Shown here piece after piece: positions 43,898 to 52,957 of a DNA stretch of 58,295 nucleotides. Source of the stretch: Bacteroidaceae bacterium (GTDB taxonomy: Bacteria; Bacteroidota; Bacteroidia; Bacteroidales; Bacteroidaceae); NCBI GenBank assembly GCA_016284045.1, contig JAEEOB010000203.1:1-58295 (forward strand), in the 5' to 3' direction. The notes beneath the pieces were generated by a model that did not search any database, had not been told where the DNA came from, and was given only the letters and a program-made list of their open reading frames with translations. A program made the position numbers and the translations under genes. The first letter of the stretch is position 1. Each line of letters begins with the position of its first letter.

Positions 43898-44380
43898 ATG
43901 GTTATGAAAAAGTATTTAATAATAGCTCTTTCTTTGTTGCTTTACTCCTGTGGTTGCGGAGACGAAAAGCAGAAAGGCAATGATACATCTGATGATGAAG
44001 TTGTGTTGGGCAATCCCGAGAAAGTGGCTTTCGTCGAGGATTTCTATGAGAAATATTTCAATGCTCTCGGCGACCGTGAGTCATTGAGTAATCTAATGAC
44101 TGATCTTGTGTCGGAACATGGTGTTGATATAATCAAGCGTGCAGTTGGCGACAGCCAGGAAGCTTTTATCAATATCTTCAAACCTTCTGGACTTGACTCG
44201 ATAGCTGACCGTAGTAAGTTGACAGTTGATGTTAATCAGGTGAATCCTGATGATGACATGCTCTATAATGTTCAGATTACCTACGGTAAAGGACCAGCAA
44301 AAACGATTGTGTTATCTGTGGCTGGAGATAACGGAAATTTCTGTATAGACAGTATTTCTAATCCGGATTATAATCAATGA
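43898..44380 (+). CDS. Lipoprotein, DUF3828-like, first of a tandem pair
   Basis: 160 aa from ATG 43898; ATG 43904 and an upstream TTG are alternatives. The lipobox is LLYSC, followed by an acidic linker. The conserved region is FVEDFYEKYFNALGD ... DDMLYNVQITYGKGPAKTIVLSV and a C-terminal NFCIDSISNPDYNQ. It shares this layout with the next gene, so the pair arose by duplication. Possibly a periplasmic binding or inhibitor-like domain similar to DUF3828; function unknown. Confidence 0.75.
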   Translation: MVMKKYLIIALSLLLYSCGCGDEKQKGNDTSDDEVVLGNPEKVAFVEDFYEKYFNALGDRESLSNLMTDLVSEHGVDIIKRAVGDSQEAFINIFKPSGLDSIADRSKLTVDVNQVNPDDDMLYNVQITYGKGPAKTIVLSVAGDNGNFCIDSISNPDYNQ

Positions 44381-44397
44381 TGTTATATTAGTAGGTT

Positions 44398-44970
44398 ATG
44401 AGAAAAGAAGTTTTGTTTTTAGTTTTAGTGTGTCTGCCGTTTTTGTCGTGTGGCAGCGATGATAAGGGGGGGGATAAGCAAGATAAACCAGTCTCGGTGA
44501 AGAAAGAGGAAGCTAAACCCGATGAGAAAATCGACTCGACCGAGTTAAAACGCCGTCAGGAGGAGCTTTTAAAGCAGGACTCCATCCAGCGTGCAGAGGA
44601 TGAAATTAATCTGAAACGTAAACAGGAGTGTGCCACAAAGGTTGTGTTCCTGGAGAATTTCTATACAGAATATTTTAATAATCCTGAATCTGCAATCCGC
44701 CAATGTTGTTCTGACCGCCTTTTGTCAGAGCTTCGTTCCCAAGCCTCGAACTATGAAGGGGGTCGTATGCCGGTCTGGGTATTCTCATCTGGTGACGGCA
44801 GTAACATCCAGTGGAAGGTGAATATCCCGAGTGATGAGCGCAGCAGCGTTTTCGTGGTTGATATTGTGTCTAATGGGCATTCCCGTAAGGTTTATCTTAC
44901 AGTAACTGGCTCGAATGGCTATTACACGATTGACCGTGTGAAGAATCCCTCAGAGGGGTATGGAGGATGA
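44398..44970 (+). CDS. Lipoprotein, DUF3828-like, second of a tandem pair
   Basis: 190 aa. Lipobox LPFLSC. A longer Lys/Glu/Asp-rich linker (about 25-80) containing an EELLKQDSIQRAEDEINLKR helix precedes the domain FLENFYTEYFNNPES ... VFVVDIVSNGHSRKVYLTV and NGYYTIDRVKNPSEGYGG. The match to the preceding protein (FLENFYTEYFN versus FVEDFYEKYFN; YYTIDRVKNP versus FCIDSISNP) shows tandem paralogy. It is 17 bases downstream and followed by a terminator at 45081. Confidence 0.75.
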   Translation: MRKEVLFLVLVCLPFLSCGSDDKGGDKQDKPVSVKKEEAKPDEKIDSTELKRRQEELLKQDSIQRAEDEINLKRKQECATKVVFLENFYTEYFNNPESAIRQCCSDRLLSELRSQASNYEGGRMPVWVFSSGDGSNIQWKVNIPSDERSSVFVVDIVSNGHSRKVYLTVTGSNGYYTIDRVKNPSEGYGG

Positions 44971-45080
44971 TATTAATTAACATTTAGAAGAAGGATAAGG
45001 ATATAAGACCAAGTAATCAGACCTACATAAAGTAAGTCCAAATAACAGAAAAGGGGGAATAGACAAGACAATATAAAAAT

Positions 45081-45113
45081 AAAAAAGGCAGGGATGATGT
45101 CCTTGCCTTTTTG
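45081..45113. terminator. Bidirectional terminator between convergent genes
   Basis: AAAAAAGGCAGGGA-TGATG-TCCTTGCCTTTTT; an 8-base stem with one G-T pair and T runs on both strands, between the lipoprotein stop at 44970 and the GH57 stop at 45135. Confidence 0.8.
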
Positions 45114-45134
45114 TTATTAAGTATTGAAAAGATA

Positions 45135-46613
45135 TTATTTCTTGGTGTCTTTCTTTGCAGCCGGTTTTTTAGTTGGCGATTTCTTTACGGCGGTTGTTTT
45201 TGGAATAGGCTTTGCAGCGGCTTTTTTCTCCTCCGTTTTCTTAGCTGGAGCTTTCTTGGCCGGTTCTTTCTTAGCTGCTACTTTCTTGGTGGAATCATTT
45301 TTTTGTTCTTCATCTTCTACATCAAACTTGTTGAGCATCCGGCGCAGTTTCTCAATTTCTTTGTCTTTCCTCTCAATCTCCTCTCCCTGGTTTCTAATGG
45401 TTGTGAGGAGGGAGTTAAGTTCTTCGTTTTCAATTTCTGGCGGATAGAGTCTGTTTACTCTGCTGATGAAGTCACCAAGAATATTCATGTAGTTGGTAAA
45501 CGCTTCGAATGGAGTTTCGTAAATGCCTCTGCTCATTCCCACGCTCGTTGGTTTGGTCGTCATGAATCTGAAATTGTTCGATGCCTGTAGATAGTCCCAG
45601 TCTTGCTTGATTCTCCTGTCGTCGCAGATCCTCACCCGGTCTGCAATGCTATAGAGTTTGCGGAATGCTTCCCGCTGCATCTCGTTTCCGAGCCAGCACG
45701 ACGTGTCTCTTTCCTCATCTACCCAGCTGATATTGTATGCCACGTTGAGCGGTCCCACAGGTTTTGCTTTAGTGCAGAGTTCAGTTGGTGTTGCCCATGT
45801 GATGCCTCTTGCTTTTGCGCAAGCTGGGAGCGCTTTCAGGAATTCAAGGATGTTTGACGATAGTGGCTGGAAAATACCGAGTGCGCTAAGCTCCATGAAG
45901 ATATTGATTACCTCTTCCTCCTCTGGCAGAGCTGCAATCCAGTCCATATATGTGTCAGCGAAAAGCGGATATTCTTCCCAAGCGGCATTATTGAATCTGA
46001 GCGAAATATCATCAGAAAGCTTATAGTCTCTAAGCAGGAGCTTTAGATTTTGGTTCAATGCGTTTGTATAGACGAAATGAGGTGACTTCCATCCGAGAAT
46101 ATGCTTTGCTCCTTCTGTAAGCATTCCTTTGAATCCCATCGATGCTACATGAGCTCCGATTTCGTCGTTGTAGATGAGTGATGAGTTTCTGAACACTTTG
46201 GGCGTTTTGCCGAACACCTCCTTGATTTTCGCTTTCATCCTCATACACTCCTCCTCGAAACAATCTTCGTTTCCAAGTGATGCCAGTCCATGACTGTAGG
46301 GTTCGCATAAGAATTCCACCTTTCCTGTGTGGTTAAGTTCTTGCAGGAGATCGATTACCTGAGGAGCATAGATTTCCAGCTGTTCCAGTCCCACTCCCGA
46401 AAGTGAGAACGCTACTTTGAAGTCGTCGTTCTCTTTTGCCATCTGAATGAGCGCAGAGAGTGCAGGCACATAGCTTTTGTTGGCGATTTCTGTGATGGAG
46501 CGTTCATTCTCATAGTCATCGTAATAATAATGGTCTCTTCCGATATCGAAGAAACGGTAGCGTTTGAGATGTATGATTTGATGAATCTCAAAATATAAGC
46601 ATATTGTTTTCAT
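45135..46613 (-). CDS. GH57 family amylase/glucanotransferase with Lys/Ala/Pro-rich tail
   Basis: 492 aa. Glycoside hydrolase family 57 features: N-terminal CLYFEIHQ, HGLASLG, the nucleophile-region NSSLIYNDEIG (Glu in NDEIG), and WEEYPLFADTYMDW. GH57 acts on alpha-1,4-glucans such as maltodextrin or glycogen. Residues about 395-425 form a coiled coil. The last 50 or so residues are a basic tail of AKK, PAKK and AAAKP units like a histone H1 tail. It is the third gene of a glycogen cluster with a GT4 synthase and a GH133 debranching enzyme. Confidence 0.88.
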   Translation of the reverse strand: MKTICLYFEIHQIIHLKRYRFFDIGRDHYYYDDYENERSITEIANKSYVPALSALIQMAKENDDFKVAFSLSGVGLEQLEIYAPQVIDLLQELNHTGKVEFLCEPYSHGLASLGNEDCFEEECMRMKAKIKEVFGKTPKVFRNSSLIYNDEIGAHVASMGFKGMLTEGAKHILGWKSPHFVYTNALNQNLKLLLRDYKLSDDISLRFNNAAWEEYPLFADTYMDWIAALPEEEEVINIFMELSALGIFQPLSSNILEFLKALPACAKARGITWATPTELCTKAKPVGPLNVAYNISWVDEERDTSCWLGNEMQREAFRKLYSIADRVRICDDRRIKQDWDYLQASNNFRFMTTKPTSVGMSRGIYETPFEAFTNYMNILGDFISRVNRLYPPEIENEELNSLLTTIRNQGEEIERKDKEIEKLRRMLNKFDVEDEEQKNDSTKKVAAKKEPAKKAPAKKTEEKKAAAKPIPKTTAVKKSPTKKPAAKKDTKK

Positions 46614-46689
46614 AAGTTATGTTTTTTCGTTTGAAAAGTATTTGGAAATAATTGGATAAAGTCTTCTAGTTAAGGTGGTTTTGTCGGTG

Positions 46690-47946
46690 TTAATGGATCA
46701 GGTTGTCGTAGAGTTTCCTTATTCTCAGTCCTACCTTCTCCCATGTGATTCCATCCACTTCTTTCTTTCCCTCCTGTTGTAGGTAATTGAAGAGGCTTGG
46801 GTTCGTGCAGATGGAATAAATGGCATCCGCCATGGCATGAATATCCCAATAATCAGTCTTGATGACGTTTGTGAGAATCTCTCCGCATCCCGACTGTTTG
46901 GAGATGATAGATGGCGTTCCGCATTGCATGGCTTCAAGAGGTGCAATTCCAAAAGGCTCGCTGACGCTTGGCATGACAAAGACATCGCTGTCCTTATAAC
47001 ATTCATACACCTGCTTTCCTCTCATGAATCCCGGGAAATGGAATCTGTCGGCAATGCCTCTTTCAGCCACCATTTTAATCATATCTTCTAGTTTGTCGCC
47101 TGATCCCGCCATACAGAAGCGAATGTTTCTAGTTCTTTGGAGCACCATTGTTGCCGCCTCTACAAAATACTCTGGTCCCTTCTGCATGGTGATTCTACCG
47201 AGGAAAGTGACAACTTTCTCTTTGGAGTGGTCTGGTCTTGGAAGATTCTGTAGTTCTTCCGACAAAGGGTAAACGGCATTGTGCATGGCAAATACCTTGT
47301 TGGGATCCTGATGGTATTCTTTGATGACGGTATTTCTGGTGAGCTCACTTACACACATGATGCAATCAGCATAGTCCATACCGTTCTTCTCAATTGAATA
47401 GACCGTGGGGTTGACTTTCCCCCTGGAACGGTCGAAATCTGTGGCGTGCACATGAATGCAAAGCGGTTTTCCACTCACATGTTTGGCATTTACCCCGGCT
47501 GGATATGTCAGCCAGTCGTGTGCATGAATGATGTCGAACTGTTCAGCTCTGGCCACCACTCCTGCAATAATAGAGAAGTTGTTGATTTCATCGTGCAGGT
47601 TACCCGGATATCCTCCTGCAAACTCCATACACCCCATGTCGTTGACATTCATATAGGAGAAGTCGTTGTAGATGTGATTTCTGAAGTTATAGTAGTCTTC
47701 GGGTGACATATAGTTAGGCATCCTGCTTTTCACGTAATCGTAATCAAGGTCTTTATATACGATTGGAACCTGGTTCATTCCAATGATTTTCAGGAAGCTC
47801 TCTTCCTCTCCGCATGGTTTAGGAAGGCAGAAAATGGTCTGTACATCGTTCTGGAGGCTCAGTCCTTTTGTTATTCCATAGGATGCTACAGCGAGTCCTC
47901 CGTAGATTTTAGGTGGAAATTCCCATCCGAACATTAAAACTCTCAT
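46690..47946 (-). CDS. GT4 glycosyltransferase, probable glycogen synthase
   Basis: 418 aa. The N-terminal FGWEFPPKIYGGLAVASYG block is the glycogen-synthase-like acceptor loop (K-x-G-G-L). The C-terminal GT-B domain has FLGRITMQKGPEYFVEA and the E-x7-E motif SEPFGIAPLEAMQCG. Size and context fit the GT4 type found in Bacteroidetes glycogen operons. It begins 8 bases after the debranching-enzyme stop, so the two are cotranscribed. Donor (UDP- or ADP-glucose) cannot be told. Confidence 0.85.
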   Translation of the reverse strand: MRVLMFGWEFPPKIYGGLAVASYGITKGLSLQNDVQTIFCLPKPCGEEESFLKIIGMNQVPIVYKDLDYDYVKSRMPNYMSPEDYYNFRNHIYNDFSYMNVNDMGCMEFAGGYPGNLHDEINNFSIIAGVVARAEQFDIIHAHDWLTYPAGVNAKHVSGKPLCIHVHATDFDRSRGKVNPTVYSIEKNGMDYADCIMCVSELTRNTVIKEYHQDPNKVFAMHNAVYPLSEELQNLPRPDHSKEKVVTFLGRITMQKGPEYFVEAATMVLQRTRNIRFCMAGSGDKLEDMIKMVAERGIADRFHFPGFMRGKQVYECYKDSDVFVMPSVSEPFGIAPLEAMQCGTPSIISKQSGCGEILTNVIKTDYWDIHAMADAIYSICTNPSLFNYLQQEGKKEVDGITWEKVGLRIRKLYDNLIH

Positions 47947-47953
47947 ATACTTC

Positions 47954-49903
47954 CTATTTTAATTTATTAAACATGTCATTCATAATTCTGTTCATTCTGA
48001 GCACCTCAGCTACATTCATGGCGAAAGAGAGGGCACCTCTTCCGTGGAATGGTGGGTTTCCGTCGAATAGTTCCGGCAGCGTTCCGATACAGTGGAAATT
48101 CAGTTCTTCTTCGAATCCGACGAAAATACGGTCCATGAAGGAATAAGCCGACTTATTATAGACTTTTGCACATGTCTGGAGATAGAATCCCGCCATCCAA
48201 GGCCAGACTGTTCCTTGATGATATGCCGCATCTCTTTGTGCTTGTCCTCCCTCATAAATCGGGTTGTATGCTCCGCTTTTAGGCGACAGACTTCTGATTC
48301 CCTTTCTTGTGAGCAGTTCTTTCGTACAGATGTCAAGCACCTTTTTCTTCTCTGATTTCGATAGTGGAGAGAACTCAAGGGACGTTGCTATGAGCATGTT
48401 TGGTCTCACTTCCCATGAGATGAAATCCCCGTCTATATAGTCGAGCAGATATCCGTGTTGGTTGAGGAATGTGTTCTTAAAGCTTTCTCCAACCTTGTCG
48501 GCAAGTGTGTTCATCTGGTTGGCACCGTCATTGAATCCGAGTTCCTGTTGTATTGTGGCGCAGAATTTGAGTGCGTTATACCACAGAGCGTTGAATTCCA
48601 CAATATATCCGCTTCTTGGTACACATGGTTTTCCGTTGACGCAGCTGTTCATCCATGTGACTGCTTTTTCTCTTCCATTAGAGTAAAGCAGTCCGTTCTC
48701 ATGCATAAACAGGTTGGGGTGTTCTCCGTCTTTGATGAAGTTGATGATGTCGTATATGGTTTTCCCATACATCTCAATGGCTTCCTGTCTGGATTCTAAC
48801 ATGGCATACTGCTGTATGCACCAGACAGCCCAAAGCAATACGTCAGGGGCATCCATCTCGTAAATGTTCACAGACACCCTCCTTTTGTTGATGATGTCAT
48901 CGATGGCTTTGAGACATGTGCTCATTACAGCTTTGAAGTGGTCTTTCTCTCCAAAAGCGATGGTCAGTCCTGGCAACGAAATAAAAGTGTCGCGTGCCCT
49001 GCATTTAAACCATGGGTATCCTGCAATGATATATTCCTCTCCATCTTTTTCGTAATGGAATTGGTGAGCTGCGTTGATTAGGCATTGCACGAAGCTGTCT
49101 CTGCTCTTGTGCACCTCCACTTCTTCGTCGAAAAGCTTTTTCGCAGTCCTCATAGGCAGCTCTTTCACTCCTGCACTGAAAACGATGCTTTCTCCTTTTT
49201 TGATGTTGAATTCAAAATAGCCAGGCACGTAGAGGTCTTCAGCATAGTCATAACCAAGTTCCATTTCCCTCTGATATTCAATACCTCTGTACCAGTGTGG
49301 GTCGAAATGCCATTCGCTTTTCTTGCTCACTTGCATGAAAAGGTCTGGATATCCTTCATACATCTTTGTTTTAATACCATTGTCGCAAAGGCTATAGTCT
49401 TGCCTTGCTATGCTATTTTCATGCGTAAGGGATTCCACATTCCTGAATGCTAGAAAAGGCCTGAGTCTGAGTGTTGTGACGGAGTGCGCGTCAATGAGTG
49501 TGTATCTGATTAGCACTCTGTTGGCGAAATGCTGAAACACTTTTTCTTTTTTCAGGATAACTCCTCCTACTCTGTAGAGAGTAGTCGGCACTTTGTCCCA
49601 TTCCCACTCGCGGATGTATTTGTGTCCGTTAGGTGAGTAGTTTCCTCCGAGGTAGCGGTGGAGCCCAAGGTTAAATTCCGCTCCGTGCTGAAGGACTGTT
49701 TCGTCAAGCGATGAGAGCAACACGTGGTTTTCGTCATCGATATCAGGTACTGGTACCACCAACAACCCATGATATTTCCGCGTGTTGCAATCTACAATTG
49801 ACGAACAAGAGTAGGCACCGGAACGGTTAGTCCGCAGAATTTCTTTGGGTAAAGACTCCTGCAAATTGGTCATTAAAGTTTTGTCGAAACGTAAATAACT
49901 CAT
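47954..49903 (-). CDS. Glycogen debranching enzyme (GH133-like)
   Basis: 649 aa. The N-terminal domain starts LRFDKTLMTNL and has RTNRSGAYSCSSIVDCNTRKYHGLLV, the bacterial GDE-N signature. The C-terminal (alpha/alpha)6 domain has HQGTVWPWMAGFY, GYPWFKCRARDTFISLPGL and LFMHENGLLYSNGREKAVTW. Amylo-alpha-1,6-glucosidases of this family hydrolyse branch points in glycogen. It heads the three-gene cluster and has a well-formed promoter at 49954-49984, divergent from a Crp/Fnr regulator. Confidence 0.92.
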   Translation of the reverse strand: MSYLRFDKTLMTNLQESLPKEILRTNRSGAYSCSSIVDCNTRKYHGLLVVPVPDIDDENHVLLSSLDETVLQHGAEFNLGLHRYLGGNYSPNGHKYIREWEWDKVPTTLYRVGGVILKKEKVFQHFANRVLIRYTLIDAHSVTTLRLRPFLAFRNVESLTHENSIARQDYSLCDNGIKTKMYEGYPDLFMQVSKKSEWHFDPHWYRGIEYQREMELGYDYAEDLYVPGYFEFNIKKGESIVFSAGVKELPMRTAKKLFDEEVEVHKSRDSFVQCLINAAHQFHYEKDGEEYIIAGYPWFKCRARDTFISLPGLTIAFGEKDHFKAVMSTCLKAIDDIINKRRVSVNIYEMDAPDVLLWAVWCIQQYAMLESRQEAIEMYGKTIYDIINFIKDGEHPNLFMHENGLLYSNGREKAVTWMNSCVNGKPCVPRSGYIVEFNALWYNALKFCATIQQELGFNDGANQMNTLADKVGESFKNTFLNQHGYLLDYIDGDFISWEVRPNMLIATSLEFSPLSKSEKKKVLDICTKELLTRKGIRSLSPKSGAYNPIYEGGQAQRDAAYHQGTVWPWMAGFYLQTCAKVYNKSAYSFMDRIFVGFEEELNFHCIGTLPELFDGNPPFHGRGALSFAMNVAEVLRMNRIMNDMFNKLK

Positions 49904-49953
49904 AGTTTAGTATTGTTTTTTTAAGGTGTGTTTTCAAAACAACTATTGTTGCT

Positions 49954-49984
49954 CAAATTTAGCAATAATTCGTGTAACTGCCAA
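49954..49984 (-). promoter_or_regulatory. Promoter for the glycogen cluster
   Basis: On the minus strand TTG (49982-49984), 20-base spacer, TAAATTTG (49954-49961), about 50 bases before the ATG at 49903. Confidence 0.65.
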
Positions 49985-50074
49985 AAAAAAACGTAAAAAA
50001 ATAACTTTTTCCGTAAAGAGAAGCAAAGAGGCGGAGCAAAATATGTTATTTAGCATATTTTTTTCACCTTTTTC

Positions 50075-50105
50075 TTGGCTGTTGGATTAAAATGATGTAA
50101 CTTTG
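50075..50105 (+). promoter_or_regulatory. Promoter for the Crp/Fnr regulator
   Basis: TTG (50075-50077), 20-base spacer, TAACTTTG (50098-50105); the preferred ATG is at 50178, giving a leader of about 65 bases. The region between the two divergent promoters is the likely site of any cross-regulation. Confidence 0.65.
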
Positions 50106-50177
50106 CATACATTTCTTAATCACTGGTTTTATTTTAATTTCTCCCCTTTCAAATACCTCATTATATTCGAATACAAA

Positions 50178-50879
50178 ATGAAGAGAGAATCCATGTCGAT
50201 GGGCGAAACTCTAGCAAAGATTCAGGGTCTTGCCGACATGCTGACAGACCGTCAGCGTGCTGAGCTTCGAAAGCATATAACTATTCGCAAGTACTTGAAA
50301 AATGAGCTGATATATAATGAGGGTGACGTACCGATGAGCCTGCTTTGTCTGCTTTCGGGCAAGGTAAAGGTTTATAAGAGCGGTGTTGGCGGTCGCACTC
50401 AGATAATCCGTGTGATCAAGCCGGTTCAGTATCTTGGTTATCGTGCCTATTTTGCCAATCAGAACTATGTTACTGCTGCCTCTGCTTTCGAGACCTCATA
50501 TATCTGTGAAATTCCGATGGATGTGGTTTACCGTTGGATGGAGGAGAACATCAAACTTTCGCTTTTTTTCGTACGTCAGCTTTCTTTAGACCTTGGTGTC
50601 TCGGATCAGCGAACAGTTTCACTCACACAGAAACACATCCGTGGACGACTTGCCGAGGCACTTTTGTTTCTTCAGGAAAGCTATGGTTTAGAAGAAGATG
50701 GTGCTACTCTTTCCATTTATCTCACTCGTGAAGATTTGGCCAACTTGTCGAACATGACGACAGCAAATGCCATCCGCACGCTTTCTTCATTTGCTACTGA
50801 GAAAATTGTTGCTATCGACGGTAGGAAAATCAAGATTATCGATTTTGATGCTATCAAGAAGATATCGAAAATCGGATAG
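50178..50879 (+). CDS. Crp/Fnr-family transcription regulator
   Basis: 233 aa from ATG 50178 (MKRESMSMGE); the frame is open further upstream but through the promoter box. The N-terminal cupin-like sensor (about 15-130) has LIYNEGDVPMSLLCLLSGKVKVYK. The C-terminal winged helix (about 150-225) has LTREDLANLSNMTTANAIRT, the recognition helix. No Fnr-type Cys cluster is present, so redox sensing by 4Fe-4S is unlikely. It is divergent from the glycogen cluster and is a candidate regulator of it. Confidence 0.9.
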   Translation: MKRESMSMGETLAKIQGLADMLTDRQRAELRKHITIRKYLKNELIYNEGDVPMSLLCLLSGKVKVYKSGVGGRTQIIRVIKPVQYLGYRAYFANQNYVTAASAFETSYICEIPMDVVYRWMEENIKLSLFFVRQLSLDLGVSDQRTVSLTQKHIRGRLAEALLFLQESYGLEEDGATLSIYLTREDLANLSNMTTANAIRTLSSFATEKIVAIDGRKIKIIDFDAIKKISKIG

Positions 50880-51049
50880 GGTTTTGATGAATGAAAGAGG
50901 CATTTAAACCATTTTTTTGTTTTTGCTTTTAAACTTTTCGTGTTTTTTAGTGTCAAATAAATGATAAAGCAAGGAAATGGAGGGAGTTATTATGATTTCA
51001 TCCTTGTTTTTTGTTAAACAGATTATCACAATTATAATTATTTGACTCT

Positions 51050-51598
51050 ATGAAACAAACGATTTTTGTTATGCTGTTGGCTTTGACAGTCACAGCAAAT
51101 GTGTCCGCCCAGGACAACAACGAGCGTCGTCGTGAACGCCGTAATGACATGAACATTGCAGAGGTTTTCAACCGTCAGGCATCCCGCCTGGTTCGTCAGC
51201 TTAAGCTTGAGGATGAGAAGAAGGATTTGTTCACTGCTCTTTATCTCGATTATCAGAACACGCGCCATAATGTTGTGAATCCTCGTGGCGGAGACAGCGA
51301 AGGTGAGGAGCAGCGTATCGATTTTGACAACCTGACAGATGAGCGTGCTAATGAGCTGATAGAGAAAAATTTTCTCCGTCAGGAGAAGCAGTTAGAGGTT
51401 GACAAGCAGTATCTCCCAAAGTTTCTTGAGATTCTGACACCGGCTCAGGCAGCACAAGTATTCCTTCGTCCTGGTGGTCGTGGTGGCTTTGGCGGCCCTG
51501 GTGGTCGTGGCGGTGGCTTCGGTGGTCCTGGTGGCCGTCGTGGCGGTGGCGGCTTCGGCGGCGGTGGCGGCTTCGGTGGCCCTGGTGGTGGTTTCTGA
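51050..51598 (+). CDS. Secreted Spy/CpxP-like protein with RGG/GGFGG tail
   Basis: 182 aa with a signal peptide ending NVSAQ. Residues about 30-135 form an Arg/Glu/Leu-rich helical body (RQASRLVRQLKLEDEKKDLF ... LPKFLEILTPAQAAQVF) resembling the LTxxQ-type Spy/CpxP/DUF4890 periplasmic chaperones. The last 45 residues are a PGGRGGFGG-type low-complexity tail rich in Gly, Arg and Phe, unusual for this family. It ends in GGGF. A bidirectional terminator follows at 51628-51662. Confidence 0.78.
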   Translation: MKQTIFVMLLALTVTANVSAQDNNERRRERRNDMNIAEVFNRQASRLVRQLKLEDEKKDLFTALYLDYQNTRHNVVNPRGGDSEGEEQRIDFDNLTDERANELIEKNFLRQEKQLEVDKQYLPKFLEILTPAQAAQVFLRPGGRGGFGGPGGRGGGFGGPGGRRGGGGFGGGGGFGGPGGGF

Positions 51599-51627
51599 TG
51601 AAACCGGAATGCCGAGAATAAAGGAAT

Positions 51628-51662
51628 AAAAAAGGCGGACAATTTATGTGTCTGCCTTTTTT
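51628..51662. terminator. Bidirectional terminator overlapping the nhaC stop codon
   Basis: AAAAAAGGCGGAC-loop-GTCTGCCTTTTTT between convergent genes. The nhaC stop codon (51644) and its last five codons lie within the hairpin. Confidence 0.85.
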
Positions 51663-52951
51663 ATTGTCTTAGAGCCGATGATGATGGATATGATAACCGC
51701 AATCCCGATAAGCATGGGATAGTAGAGGTGTGACACGACATCGATAGGTGTGAGCATGTTGGATGTTAGTTGAACAGCCATAAGTGTCTGAATTCCGTAT
51801 GGGAGCAGGCCCTGTGTGAAGCACGACATGGTGTCGAGAATGCTGGCTGCTCTTCGTGGTGAAATGCCATATTTATTGGAGATGTCTTTCGCTATCGGTC
51901 CGACAGTTATGAGTGCTACTGTATTGTTGGCTGTACACATGTTGACTAGCACGACCATACATGAGATGCAGAATTCACCTCCTCGTTTTCCGCTCACTTT
52001 CATTGACAGTGCTTTAATGAGATAGTTGATGCCGCCGTTGTGCCTGATAATGGACAGCATACCTCCCGCGAGCAGTGTCATGATAATGAGGTCAGACATG
52101 CTTGTGATTCCCCGCTGGATGGATGCTAGCCACTCCCATACGGTGAAAGTTCCTTGGCATATTCCGATAATTCCTGTTAGTGCAAGTCCACACATCAGCA
52201 CAATCACTACATTCATTCCGCTCATGGCACTGATGATGACGATGAGGTAGGGGACCACTTTGATGAAGTCCACCTCAGGAATATCTTCGATGCCCTTGAC
52301 ATCTCTTCCGATGAAATAATATGCGGTTATCATTATAATTGCCACGGGGCCGACAATTCTTATGTTCTCCCTGAATTTATCGCTCATTTTGCATCCCTGA
52401 GTCTGTGTGGCCACAATGGTTGTGTCGCTTATGAAACTGAGGTTGTCACCGAAATAAGCTCCTCCCACAACAAGTCCCACAATCATAGCCGGGTCGGTGT
52501 TGATCTCTCCCGACAATCCCCATGCGATTGGCACTAGGGCAGCAACAGTCCCTGTTGAGGATCCGATGGCAAGAGAGATGAAGCAAGCAGAGAAAAACAG
52601 CCCTGGGAGAATAATATTTGCCGGAAGCCATCTTAAAGCCGTGTTTACCGTAGCGTCGATTCCCCCCATGTCTTTTGCACTTGATGCGAATGCTCCTGCC
52701 ATGATGAAAATCCAGAGCATAAGCAGCAAGTTGTTGTCGCCAGCCCCTTTAGAGAAAACCGTCAGGCTGTCGGTCAGTTTGCCTGGTGTTATAGCCAGCG
52801 CGTAGATTGATGATGCCAGGAAAGCCACAGTGATGGGTACCTTGTAGAAGTCATTGAGGATTAGGCTTGTGACAAGGTATAATAAAAGAAACACCAGCAA
52901 TGGTGACAATGCCCGGAAGGCTTTGAAATATGTTTTTGGGGGGTGGGACAC
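51644..52951 (-). CDS. NhaC-family Na+/H+ antiporter
   Basis: 435 aa with about eleven hydrophobic segments spread along the whole length. GSSTGTVAALVPIAWGLSG and GGAYFGDNLSFISDTTI are signature blocks of the NhaC/ion-transporter superfamily, with polar Ser/Thr/Asp residues in the membrane core. It would exchange sodium for protons, or carry a small organic acid, across the inner membrane. The stop codon lies inside a terminator stem. The gene is downstream of uxaA, separated by a 15-bp minisatellite array that makes up its leader. Confidence 0.88.
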   Translation of the reverse strand: MSHPPKTYFKAFRALSPLLVFLLLYLVTSLILNDFYKVPITVAFLASSIYALAITPGKLTDSLTVFSKGAGDNNLLLMLWIFIMAGAFASSAKDMGGIDATVNTALRWLPANIILPGLFFSACFISLAIGSSTGTVAALVPIAWGLSGEINTDPAMIVGLVVGGAYFGDNLSFISDTTIVATQTQGCKMSDKFRENIRIVGPVAIIMITAYYFIGRDVKGIEDIPEVDFIKVVPYLIVIISAMSGMNVVIVLMCGLALTGIIGICQGTFTVWEWLASIQRGITSMSDLIIMTLLAGGMLSIIRHNGGINYLIKALSMKVSGKRGGEFCISCMVVLVNMCTANNTVALITVGPIAKDISNKYGISPRRAASILDTMSCFTQGLLPYGIQTLMAVQLTSNMLTPIDVVSHLYYPMLIGIAVIISIIIGSKTIKKADT

Positions 52952-52957
52952 TATTGA

